From Thiohalobacter sp. (lineage in GTDB: Bacteria; Pseudomonadota; Gammaproteobacteria; DSM-19610): a stretch of DNA of 7,982 nucleotides. The notes below the pieces were generated by a model. It had not been told where the DNA came from and searched no databases. It worked only from the letters and a program-made list of their open reading frames with translations. A program made the translations under genes and the position numbers. The stretch spans positions 1-7,982 of the forward strand of contig JALVCM010000419.1 of the NCBI GenBank assembly GCA_027010005.1, in the 5' to 3' direction. Of the stretch, positions 1-6,028 are shown piece by piece. Position 1 is the stretch's first letter, and each line of letters starts with the position of its first letter.

Positions 1-246
1 GCCGTCATCGATGAGCAAACCTGCATCGGTTGTACGCTGTGTATCCAGGCCTGCCCGGTCGATGCCATTCTCGGTGCTGCCAAGCAGATGCACACAGTCA
101 TCGCCGATGAATGTACCGGTTGTGAGTTGTGCCTGCCGCCCTGCCCCGTCGACTGTATCAAAATGGTCCCGGTGAAAAGAGATATCAGTCAGTGGAAGTG
201 GCCCTACCCGGAACCGGACCACCCGGAAATCGCCAGTACGGGATAG
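1..246 (+). CDS. rsxB: Electron transport complex subunit RsxB (RnfB), C-terminal part only
   Basis: The reading frame is open from base 1 and stops at TAG 244-246, leaving 81 C-terminal residues; the 5' part lies outside the window. Two ferredoxin-type 4Fe-4S motifs are visible, [12 protein letters not shown] at about residues 8-19 of the fragment and [12 protein letters not shown] at about 38-49, followed by a short tail rich in Trp and Pro. In the Rnf/Rsx family RsxB is the iron-sulfur subunit that passes electrons between the membrane core and soluble acceptors; full-length gammaproteobacterial proteins are roughly 190 residues with an N-terminal membrane anchor, which would be upstream here. 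The identity is supported by the double cluster plus rsxCDGE directly downstream. A generic ferredoxin is the only alternative, and the context argues against it. Confidence 0.93.
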   Translation, partial: AVIDEQTCIGCTLCIQACPVDAILGAAKQMHTVIADECTGCELCLPPCPVDCIKMVPVKRDISQWKWPYPEPDHPEIASTG

Positions 247-264
247 TCGTGGCCCGCTAAGCGC

Positions 265-278
265 TTGATCTCAATCAA
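265..278. promoter_or_regulatory. FNR/Anr-type box between rsxB and rsxC
   Basis: The sequence TTGAT-CTCA-ATCAA is a 10-of-10 match to the FNR/Anr consensus TTGAT-N4-ATCAA, centred at 271.5. It lies in the 77-nt gap between the rsxB stop and the rsxC start. By chance a perfect match is expected about 0.008 times in 8 kb of random sequence. FNR/Anr are oxygen-sensing 4Fe-4S regulators, and class II activation places the box about 41.5 nt upstream of the transcription start, here near position 313. Dnr-type nitric-oxide regulators recognise the same sequence, so the exact regulator is not determined. Confidence 0.72.
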
Positions 279-298
279 ACACGCAGTGATTGCCACAG

Positions 299-304
299 TA
301 TTTT
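299..304 (+). promoter_or_regulatory. Candidate -10 element of an FNR-dependent rsxC promoter
   Basis: TATTTT at 299-304 resembles a sigma70 -10 hexamer (4 of 6 matches). It would put the start of transcription near 311, about 40 nt downstream of the centre of the FNR-type box, close to class II geometry. No -35 hexamer is recognisable at the right distance, as is usual for activator-dependent promoters. The predicted leader before the rsxC ATG would be only about 13 nt. This is inferred from spacing and a weak match. Confidence 0.35.
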
Positions 305-323
305 TCAGCGCCAACCCTGTACA

Positions 324-1982
324 ATGCAGCAGCACATGGTCACGCTGCTCGAAAAACCTGCAACCTTCCACGGAGGTCTGCATCTGCCCGCGGAAAAAGC
401 GCAGTCACTCACCGGGCCGCTGAAGTCCGCCGCCATACCCGAACGCCTGTACGTCCCCCTCAGCCAGAACATTGGCGAAGCCGCGGAGCCTGTTGTCAAA
501 ACCGGTGAGCGGGTGTTGCGCGGACAATTGATTGCGCGCTCGCTGGGGTATATCTCCGCACCGGTGCACGCCCCGACCTCCGGTGTCGTCAGCGATATAG
601 GTGATTACCCGGTACCGCATCCGTCGGGACTGTCCGCCACCTGCATTGTCATCGACAGTGATGGTGAGGACCGCGTCGCGGACAGTGGACTGAAAATGGA
701 AAACGTCTACCTGTCGGACCCGGCGGACATTCGTCAGCGGGTTCGCGATGCCGGCATTGTCGGGCTGGGCGGGGCCGGTTTCCCGACCGCCGTGAAGCTC
801 AATCCCGGACCGGACCATGTGGTCGATTTGCTGGTCATCAATGGTGCGGAATGCGAACCCTACATCAGTTGTGATGAAGCGCTGATGTGCTGCCGGCCCA
901 ATGACATTATCGAAGGCATCCGCATCATGCGCCATGCGCTGCACGCGAAACAGGTGGTGATCGGTATTGAAGACAACATGCCCAATGCCATCGACTGCCT
1001 GCAAAAGGAACTGGACCGCCTCGATGAAAAAGACATCCGTATTGTCCCGGTACCGACCCGCTACCCGGCCGGTGGTGAAAAACAGCTGATCTATGCACTG
1101 ACCGGCGAGGAAGTCCCGAGCCAGGGTCTGCCGATTGATATCGGCGTGGTCTGTCATAACGTCGGGACGGCCGCGGCTATTGCACGTGCGATTCACCACG
1201 GTGAACCACTGATATCACGGGTTATCACTGTCACGGGTGCGGGTATCAGCGAACCCTGCAACCTGGAAGTCCGCATCGGCACACCGATCGCGTCACTGGT
1301 CGAACAGTGCGGCGGTTATACCGACGAGGCAGCACGCCTGCTGCTCGGCGGACCGATGATGGGCTTTGCCCTGCGGACTGACACGATACCGGTTATCAAG
1401 ACCAGCAACTGTATCCTTGCCGCGAGCAGCAAAGAACTGCCGGACCCGCCGCCGGCCAGCCCCTGTATCCGCTGCGCGCAGTGTACCGACGTCTGCCCGG
1501 TCAACCTGTTACCCCAGCAGTTATACTGGTATGCCTTTGCACGGGACATGGAAAAAATACAGGACTACAACCTGTTCGACTGTATCGAATGCGGGTGTTG
1601 TGCCCAGGTGTGTCCCAGTCATATCCCGCTGGTGCAGTATTACCGGTTTGCCAAAACCGAGATCTGGGACATGGAGCGCGAACGCGAAAAATCCGACCTG
1701 GCGCGCCGCCGTCACGAAGCCCGGCTGGCACGGCTCGAACGCGAAAAGAAAGCACTGGAAGAACGCCGTGCCCGTGCCCGTAAGTCGTTGGACAAAAAAC
1801 CAAAGGCCGGCGATGCCGATGCCAAGAAAGCCGATATTGCTGCTGCACTGGCGCGCGTCAAGGCAAAGAAAACCGAAAATGCCGATGCTGTACCACGCAA
1901 CACCGACAACCTGACCACCGAACAACGGGCGAAGATCGACACCGTCGAACAACGCCGCAACGGCAAGACCGACGGAGCCTGA
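324..1982 (+). CDS. rsxC: Electron transport complex subunit RsxC (RnfC)
   Basis: Peripheral subunit of the Rnf/Rsx complex, where the family binds FMN and NAD(H) and feeds electrons to or from the membrane core. The 552 residues show the N-terminal RnfC barrel signature FHGGLHLPAEKAQS (15-28), the glycine-rich flavin/nucleotide loop GIVGLGGAGFPTAVKL (144-159) followed by NGAECEPY (173-180), an SLBB-like segment near 296-340, and two 4Fe-4S motifs with Cys381/384/387/391 and Cys420/423/426/430. From about 446 a charged Arg/Lys/Glu coiled coil leads into a KADIAAALARVKAKK element (502-516) like the Ala/Lys repeats of enterobacterial RsxC, present here once. E. coli RsxC is about 740 residues, so the tail is short. 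ATG 324 lacks a Shine-Dalgarno; it is chosen because it places the FHGG motif at the usual distance from the N-terminus. ATG 336 is an alternative. Confidence 0.96.
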   Translation: MQQHMVTLLEKPATFHGGLHLPAEKAQSLTGPLKSAAIPERLYVPLSQNIGEAAEPVVKTGERVLRGQLIARSLGYISAPVHAPTSGVVSDIGDYPVPHPSGLSATCIVIDSDGEDRVADSGLKMENVYLSDPADIRQRVRDAGIVGLGGAGFPTAVKLNPGPDHVVDLLVINGAECEPYISCDEALMCCRPNDIIEGIRIMRHALHAKQVVIGIEDNMPNAIDCLQKELDRLDEKDIRIVPVPTRYPAGGEKQLIYALTGEEVPSQGLPIDIGVVCHNVGTAAAIARAIHHGEPLISRVITVTGAGISEPCNLEVRIGTPIASLVEQCGGYTDEAARLLLGGPMMGFALRTDTIPVIKTSNCILAASSKELPDPPPASPCIRCAQCTDVCPVNLLPQQLYWYAFARDMEKIQDYNLFDCIECGCCAQVCPSHIPLVQYYRFAKTEIWDMEREREKSDLARRRHEARLARLEREKKALEERRARARKSLDKKPKAGDADAKKADIAAALARVKAKKTENADAVPRNTDNLTTEQRAKIDTVEQRRNGKTDGA

Positions 1983-1986
1983 ATCC

Positions 1987-3030
1987 ATGGAATTCCCGAC
2001 CCGAAGTTCGCCTTACCTGCCGGTCGCCAATGACCTGTCGCGGCTCATGCGCAAGGTGATGCTGGCACTGGTCCCCGGGGCGCTGGCATTGTTCTGGTTC
2101 TTTGGCTGGGGCATCGTCTTTAATTTACTGATTGCCACCTCCACGGCACTGCTGGCCGAAGCGGCCGTGCTGCGCCTGCGTGGTAAACCGGTGCGACCCG
2201 CCCTGCTGGACGGCAGCGCAGCCCTGACCGGGTTATTGCTGGGGCTGGCGCTGCCACCGCTGGCACCCTGGTGGATACCGGTTGTCGGGGTACTGTTCGC
2301 TATTGTGATTGCCAAGCAACTGTACGGGGGGCTGGGCTATAACCCGTTCAACCCGGCGATGATCGGCTTTGTGGTGCTGATTATTTCCTTCCCCCTGCAA
2401 ATGACCCTCTGGTCACCGCCGACCGGTATCGGCCACGAGGGGCCCGGCTTCAAGGATACGCTACAGCTGGTCTTCGCCGGCAGGCCACCGGAAGGTGAAA
2501 CCCTCGATACGATCACCATGGCCACGCCACTGGACGAATCGAAAACACAGAGCGGGCTGGACCTGACCTGGGACGAGATTCTCAGCGACCCGCGTTTCGG
2601 CAACTACGGCGGCTACGGCTGGGAATGGGTCAACCTGGCTTTCCTGCTGGGTGGCCTGTGGTTATGGAAACAGCGCGCCATCCAGTGGCATATCCCGGCC
2701 GGCATGCTGGGTGGCCTGTTTGTGATCTCGCTGATGTTCTATTTTGCCGATGCCGACGGTTATGGCTCGCCGTTGTTTCACCTGTTCAGCGGGGCCACTA
2801 TGCTGGGCGCATTTTTTATTGCGACCGACCCGGTGTCCGCCGCTACCACGCCACGCGGACGCCTGTACTACGGTGCCGGTATCGGCATACTGGTGTACGT
2901 CATTCGTACCTGGGGCGGTTACCCGGATGGCATCGCCTTTGGCGTCCTGCTGATGAACATGGCTGCACCTACGCTTGATTACTACACCAAACCGCGCGTG
3001 TTCGGTCAGCGCGAGGAACAGGACGACTGA
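1987..3030 (+). CDS. rsxD: Electron transport complex subunit RsxD (RnfD), covalent FMN subunit
   Basis: Integral membrane subunit of the NqrB/RnfD family, 347 residues, close to the usual length. Several hydrophobic segments are visible (about 23-60, 78-133, 215-252, 268-282 and 293-330), separated by a hydrophilic region around 140-210. The MATPLD motif at 178-183 aligns with the site at which relatives carry phosphoester-linked FMN, making Thr180 the expected attachment residue. Other family hallmarks are AKQLYGGLGYNPFNPAMIG (109-127), SGATMLGAFFIATDP (268-282) and GGYPDGIAF (310-318). It starts 4 nt after the rsxC stop with GGAG at 1974-1977, 9 nt before the ATG. The family relays electrons across the membrane toward RsxG and takes part in coupling to ion transport. 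The flavin transferase ApbE needed for FMN attachment is not in the window. Confidence 0.96.
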   Translation: MEFPTRSSPYLPVANDLSRLMRKVMLALVPGALALFWFFGWGIVFNLLIATSTALLAEAAVLRLRGKPVRPALLDGSAALTGLLLGLALPPLAPWWIPVVGVLFAIVIAKQLYGGLGYNPFNPAMIGFVVLIISFPLQMTLWSPPTGIGHEGPGFKDTLQLVFAGRPPEGETLDTITMATPLDESKTQSGLDLTWDEILSDPRFGNYGGYGWEWVNLAFLLGGLWLWKQRAIQWHIPAGMLGGLFVISLMFYFADADGYGSPLFHLFSGATMLGAFFIATDPVSAATTPRGRLYYGAGIGILVYVIRTWGGYPDGIAFGVLLMNMAAPTLDYYTKPRVFGQREEQDD

Positions 3031-3033
3031 CCC

Positions 3034-3672
3034 ATGAGTTATCGCCCGGTACTGGTGTCATCGCTGTTCCTGTTTCTGTTTGCCGTGGTCGGCAGCGGCG
3101 TTGTGGCCTATACCCATGACCATACCGCAGAACGCATACACGACAATGAACGCCGTGCGTTGCTGAAAAGCCTGAACGAAATTATCCCGGCCGACCGCTA
3201 CGACAACGATATCTTCCACGATATTCTCTACGTCCGTCACAAGGAACTGCTGGGTACCGACAAGCCGGTGCCGGTCTATCGCGCACGCAAGAACGGCTGG
3301 CCGGTTGCCGCCGTGCTGGCGCCTGTCGCACCGGACGGTTACAACGGTAACATCCGCCTGCTGGTTGCCATCAACCTGGATGGCACACTGGCCGGCGTGC
3401 GCGTGGTACAGCACCGCGAAACACCTGGCCTGGGTGATGGCATAGAAACCTCGAATTCGGACTGGATACTCGGCTTTACCGGGAAATCGCTGGAAAATCC
3501 GGGCAAGGACGGCTGGAAAGTGAAACGCGACGGCGGCGAGTTCGACCAGTTCACCGGTGCGACGATAACCCCGCGTGCTGTCGTGAAAGCCGTGCACAAT
3601 GCTCTGTTATACTACCGGATACACGGACACGAACTGTTTGAAGAACACCCCGGGACAGTGACTGAAAAATGA
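3034..3672 (+). CDS. rsxG: Electron transport complex subunit RsxG (RnfG), covalent FMN subunit
   Basis: A 212-residue protein with one N-terminal membrane helix (about residues 5-26) and a periplasmic FMN-binding domain. The flavinylation motif is DQFTGATIT (171-179), matching the Dxx(S/T)GATx(S/T) signature; Thr177 is the expected ApbE-dependent FMN attachment site. HRETPGLGD (127-135) is a second conserved stretch of the domain. In Rnf complexes RnfG accepts electrons on the periplasmic side of the membrane. The gene follows rsxD by 3 nt with AGGA (3020-3023) as a likely ribosome binding site, and its stop overlaps the next start. Length and motifs are ordinary for gammaproteobacteria. Confidence 0.96.
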   Translation: MSYRPVLVSSLFLFLFAVVGSGVVAYTHDHTAERIHDNERRALLKSLNEIIPADRYDNDIFHDILYVRHKELLGTDKPVPVYRARKNGWPVAAVLAPVAPDGYNGNIRLLVAINLDGTLAGVRVVQHRETPGLGDGIETSNSDWILGFTGKSLENPGKDGWKVKRDGGEFDQFTGATITPRAVVKAVHNALLYYRIHGHELFEEHPGTVTEK

Positions 3673-4355
3673 TTGATAACCGCACCATTATTCGCGACGG
3701 ACTGTGGAGCAACAATGTTGGCCTGGTACAGATCCTTGGCCTGTGCCCTCTGCTCGCCGTCACCGGTACCTTTATTAACGGTTTTGGTCTGGGACTGGCC
3801 ACCCTGGTGACGCTGGTGGCCTCCAACGTCACGGTATCGGCCATCCGCTCGCTGGTACGACCCGAGGTGCGCATCCCGGTCTTTGTGCTGATCATCGCGT
3901 CGATCGTGACCGTCATTGAACTGCTGATGAGCGCCTTCATGTACGACCTGTACAAGGTGCTGGGTATTTTTATTCCACTGATTGTCACCAACTGTTCCAT
4001 TATCGGCCGTGCCGAGGCGTTTGCCTCCAAGCACACTGTCAGCCAGTCGTTTCTGGACGGCCTGAGTATGGGGCTGGGTTTCATGCTGGTACTGGTCACG
4101 CTCGGCTCGCTGCGTGAAATCATCGGCCACGGCACCCTGTTCTCGCACGCACACCGGATGTTCGGTACCTTGCTGCCCGATATCACCATTGTGTTCTCTG
4201 AACACTATAACGGGTTCCTGCTCGCCATCCTGCCACCGGGGGCTTTCATCGGCCTCGGCCTGCTGATCGCCCTGAAGAACATTATCGACAAGCGCGCACA
4301 GACACGTGCCGCCAGTATCACAGTTGCCGCCCCGGCCGCTCAAGCCAGTCACTGA
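3669..4355 (+). CDS. rsxE: Electron transport complex subunit RsxE (RnfE)
   Basis: Highly hydrophobic 228-residue integral membrane subunit of the RnfA/RnfE (NqrD/NqrE) family, with about six transmembrane segments. Hallmarks are GLCPLLAVT (24-32, with Cys26) and [19 protein letters not shown] (103-121, with Cys109). In this family the equivalent cysteines of RnfA and RnfE together hold an intramembrane 2Fe-2S cluster between the two half-inverted subunits; RnfA would lie upstream of the window. The ATGA overlap with rsxG (4 nt) and the lack of a strong Shine-Dalgarno suggest translational coupling. A short Ala-rich tail (213-228) ends the protein. E. coli RsxE is about 231 residues, so this is full length. 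Confidence 0.96.
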   Translation: MIDNRTIIRDGLWSNNVGLVQILGLCPLLAVTGTFINGFGLGLATLVTLVASNVTVSAIRSLVRPEVRIPVFVLIIASIVTVIELLMSAFMYDLYKVLGIFIPLIVTNCSIIGRAEAFASKHTVSQSFLDGLSMGLGFMLVLVTLGSLREIIGHGTLFSHAHRMFGTLLPDITIVFSEHYNGFLLAILPPGAFIGLGLLIALKNIIDKRAQTRAASITVAAPAAQASH

Positions 4356-4991
4356 ATGAATAAAAATAAACGTATCGAAATCTTCACTCGACTCCGCAAC
4401 GAAAACCCGCAACCCACGACCGAGCTTCACTACGGCAATCCCTTCCAGTTGCTGGTTGCCGTGATACTTTCAGCACAATCCACCGATGTCGGCGTCAACA
4501 AGGCCACGGAAAAACTGTTTAAAAAGGTAAAAACACCGCAAGCCATGCTCAGGCTGGGCGAGGAAGGCCTGAAGGAACACATCAGGACCATCGGACTGTA
4601 CAACACCAAGGCCCGCAACATTATCAGGGCTTGCAAGTTGCTGGTGGAAAAGCACGGCGGCAAGGTACCCGAAGACCGTGAATCGCTGGAGGCCCTGCCC
4701 GGCGTCGGCCGCAAAACCGCCAATGTCATTCTCAATACCGCCTTCGGGCATCCCACCATTGCGGTCGACACACATATTTTTCGTGTCTCCAACCGCACCG
4801 GTATCGCACCGGGCAAGAACGTCAACGAGGTAGAACGCAAGCTCAACAAATTTGTGCCGGACGAATTCAAACAGGATGCACACCACTGGCTGATCCTGCA
4901 CGGCCGCTACACCTGTATTGCCCGCAAACCCCGTTGCGGCAGTTGTATCATCGAAGATCTGTGTGAATATCGCCACAAGACAGAAAACTGA
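4356..4991 (+). CDS. nth: Endonuclease III (DNA glycosylase/AP lyase)
   Basis: Bifunctional base-excision repair enzyme that removes oxidised pyrimidines and cleaves the resulting abasic site. The 211 residues show the helix-hairpin-helix LPGVGRKTANV (114-124) with catalytic Lys120, catalytic Asp138 in VDTHIFRV (137-144), and a C-terminal 4Fe-4S loop C-x6-C-x2-C-x5-C at Cys187, Cys194, Cys197 and Cys203. These positions are the same as the numbering known for the E. coli enzyme, so every key residue is present. The ATG follows the rsxE stop with no gap and no evident Shine-Dalgarno, so translation is probably coupled to rsxE. The rsxE-nth linkage is well known in gammaproteobacteria. Confidence 0.97.
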   Translation: MNKNKRIEIFTRLRNENPQPTTELHYGNPFQLLVAVILSAQSTDVGVNKATEKLFKKVKTPQAMLRLGEEGLKEHIRTIGLYNTKARNIIRACKLLVEKHGGKVPEDRESLEALPGVGRKTANVILNTAFGHPTIAVDTHIFRVSNRTGIAPGKNVNEVERKLNKFVPDEFKQDAHHWLILHGRYTCIARKPRCGSCIIEDLCEYRHKTEN

Positions 4992-5003
4992 CGCCAATTG
5001 GCG
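4992..5003. repeat. 12-bp perfect palindrome after nth
   Basis: CGCCAATTGGCG starts at the base after the nth stop codon and is a perfect palindrome. As RNA it would give only a 4-bp stem with an AATT loop, and no T-run follows, so it is not a convincing intrinsic terminator. It could be a protein binding site or chance. The remaining gap up to 5073 shows no clear promoter. Confidence 0.4.
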
Positions 5004-5073
5004 ACAGGTAAAACTTGCAACACGATCAATGAACTGAGTACTCTCTCACCCCGATTCAAGCTGGAAACAGGCT

Positions 5074-5511
5074 ATGCTGTTTGGACAAGACCGGGATCAG
5101 CTGCGCAGCTATTACTGCAAGGCGTGGCAGGCCCGCCGTGAAGGCATGCCTCTGGATCCCCTGCAAAGCCAGATCGTCACTGTGATCGAGCAACACCCGG
5201 AGTACCAGCCTTTACTGGAAAACCCCGGGCAGGCGCTGAACAGGGACTATCTGCCGGAACTGGGTGAAACCAACCCGTTCCTGCATATGGGGATGCACCT
5301 GGGTCTGCGGGAACAGATCGATACCGACCGTCCCGCAGGGATAAAAATGCTCTATCGGCAACTCCTCACGCAGTACGGCGAGGCGCACGAACTGGAGCAT
5401 AGAATGATGGAATGCCTGGCTGAAATGATCTGGCAGGCACAGAAAAACGGGACAGCGCCGGATGAAGCGCACTACATGGACTGCCTGCAGTCCCTGAAGA
5501 AGGAAGGTTAA
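5074..5511 (+). CDS. DUF1841 family protein, function unknown
   Basis: A 145-residue soluble protein with the recognisable layout of the DUF1841 family, which has no established function that I know of. The N-terminus MLFGQDRDQLRSYYCKAW is followed by a conserved core NPFLHMGMHLGLREQ (67-81) and a helix HELEHRMMECLAEMIWQAQ (105-123). It appears all-helical, with no signal peptide or membrane segment, so it is probably cytoplasmic. Both conserved helices carry an H-x3-H pair (His71/His75 and His105/His109), with nearby Glu113 and Glu117, a pattern that could bind metal, though this is inference. GGAAACAGG at 5063-5071 is a weak Shine-Dalgarno. It stands alone, 82 nt after nth and 135 nt before the bufferin cassette, all on the same strand. 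Confidence 0.85.
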   Translation: MLFGQDRDQLRSYYCKAWQARREGMPLDPLQSQIVTVIEQHPEYQPLLENPGQALNRDYLPELGETNPFLHMGMHLGLREQIDTDRPAGIKMLYRQLLTQYGEAHELEHRMMECLAEMIWQAQKNGTAPDEAHYMDCLQSLKKEG

Positions 5512-5549
5512 TCTGAAACTTTTTCACCACCCACTGGTCGTACCGGCTG

Positions 5550-5563
5550 TTGATTGTAATCAC
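5550..5563. promoter_or_regulatory. CRP/FNR-family box upstream of the bufferin operon
   Basis: TTGAT-TGTA-ATCAC matches the FNR/Anr consensus TTGAT-N4-ATCAA at 9 of 10 positions, centred at 5556.5. The overlapping window 5549-5564 also matches the CRP/Vfr consensus TGTGA-N6-TCACA at 8 of 10, with a perfect right half TCACA, so the regulator is ambiguous. A 9-of-10 FNR match is expected about 0.004 times in a 135-nt gap. No good -10 hexamer lies at the class II distance, so a class I or repressing role is more likely if the site is real. Confidence 0.45.
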
Positions 5564-5567
5564 AGAT

Positions 5568-5613
5568 GGCACCGAGACTGCCAGTCCAACCACGGTAGCC
5601 CCAGGGGCACCGT
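5568..5613 (+). promoter_or_regulatory. Cluster of overlapping inverted repeats upstream of bufA
   Basis: GGCACCG occurs at 5568-5574 and again at 5606-5612. Between them an inverted copy, CGGTAGCC (5593-5600, one bulged A), can pair with either. Pairing with the right copy extends to ACGGT/ACCGT plus GCCCC/GGGGC over 5592-5613. Between the left copy and the inverted copy sits an odd palindrome, GACTG-C-CAGTC (5576-5586). This could be an operator array, or alternative RNA hairpins if transcription begins upstream. No U-tract follows 5613, so it is not a simple intrinsic terminator. Confidence 0.4.
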
Positions 5614-5617
5614 AATA

Positions 5618-5626
5618 TGTTATAAG
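5618..5626 (+). promoter_or_regulatory. Weak extended -10-like element before bufA
   Basis: TG-T-TATAAG at 5618-5626 resembles an extended -10 (TGnTATAAT, 5 of 6 in the hexamer). No -35 is seen at 17 nt. A start from it would fall near 5633, inside the Shine-Dalgarno sequence, which would leave a very short leader, so its use is doubtful. The real promoter may be further upstream. Confidence 0.2.
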
Positions 5627-5630
5627 CCTT

Positions 5631-5637
5631 AAGGAGG
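5631..5637 (+). promoter_or_regulatory. Strong Shine-Dalgarno of bufA
   Basis: AAGGAGG ends 9 nt before the ATG at 5647 and is the best ribosome binding site in the window. It fixes the start at 5647 rather than the in-frame ATG at 5665 and fits a precursor peptide made in large amounts relative to its modifying enzymes. Confidence 0.75.
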
Positions 5638-5646
5638 CATACCACA

Positions 5647-6012
5647 ATGTCAAAATCTACTTCAATGAAACCCCTGGCCCTCGCAATGGGCGCAGCCTTT
5701 GTTACTTCGCTGGCCGGTGCTTCAGTTGCCAACGCAGCGGCAAATCCCTTTGGCATGACCGAACTGCCCAGCGGCTATATGGTTGCTGACAGTGACATGA
5801 AGGAAGGCAAATGCGGCGGCAGCATGTCCAAGGAAAAAATGAAAGAAGGCAAGTGTGGCGAAGGCATGAAGAAAGACCACGAAAAAGCCGAGAAAATGAA
5901 AGAAGGCAAGTGTGGTGAAGGCAAGTGTGGCGCCGGCATGAAGAAAGACACCAAGAAGATGAAAGAAGGTAAATGCGGCGAAGGCAAGTGCGGCGCCGGC
6001 ATGAAGAAATAG
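5647..6012 (+). CDS. bufA: Bufferin/HvfA-type EGKCG precursor peptide (RiPP metallophore)
   Basis: A 121-residue secreted, low-complexity precursor. Residues 1-30 form a Sec-type signal peptide (MSKSTSMKPLALAMG, then a hydrophobic core ending in VANA) with likely cleavage at ANA-AANPF. The mature segment begins with NPFGMTELPSGYMVAD (33-48), typical of this family, and continues as a Lys/Glu/Gly-rich repeat with six EGKCG motifs centred on Cys56, Cys70, Cys89, Cys94, Cys110 and Cys115. These are the only cysteines in the protein. In characterised relatives (Haemophilus HvfA, Caulobacter bufferins) the EGKCG cysteines are converted by a DUF692 enzyme and its partner into oxazolone/thioamide groups that bind copper, and the peptide protects cells from copper stress. 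The two genes immediately downstream are that enzyme pair. Modification and copper binding here are inferred from family and context. Confidence 0.9.
   Translation: MSKSTSMKPLALAMGAAFVTSLAGASVANAAANPFGMTELPSGYMVADSDMKEGKCGGSMSKEKMKEGKCGEGMKKDHEKAEKMKEGKCGEGKCGAGMKKDTKKMKEGKCGEGKCGAGMKK
5836..6009 (+). repeat. Degenerate tandem repeat encoding KMKEGKCG units in bufA
   Basis: Two near-identical 54-nt units, 5893-5946 and 5956-6009, both encode KMKEGKCGEGKCGAGMKK (residues 83-100 and 104-121) with a period of 63 nt. A shorter version, KMKEGKCGEGMKKD (64-77), lies at 5836-5877 and lacks the second EGKCG. The DNA copies differ mostly at silent third positions (for example tgt/tgc and ggc/ggt), indicating protein-level conservation after duplication. 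Such repeats are prone to gain or loss of units. Confidence 0.8.
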
Positions 6013-6028
6013 GCTGAAATAACCTGCC

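Noticed and set aside
290..325. TTGCCA and TACAAT as a sigma70 promoter just before rsxC
   Set aside because: The spacer is 24 nt, far from 17, and the -10 would overlap the start codon.
3612..4430. Minus-strand open frame of 272 codons opposite rsxE, and similar long antisense frames at 405-1199, 3058-3597 and 6248-6982
   Set aside because: They lie opposite genes with clear family motifs, show no recognisable domains, and are typical antisense shadows in GC-rich coding sequence.
5015..5044. Possible sigma70 promoter for the DUF1841 gene (TTGCAA, 18 nt, TACTCT)
   Set aside because: Only 4 of 6 and 3 of 6 matches to consensus, which is not better than chance in this gap.
5585..5616. Possible ECF sigma promoter (CCAACC then CGTAAT) ahead of bufA
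   Set aside because: Some bufferin operons, as in Caulobacter, are controlled by an ECF sigma factor, but the spacer here is 19 nt, longer than the usual 16 or so, and the match is weak.
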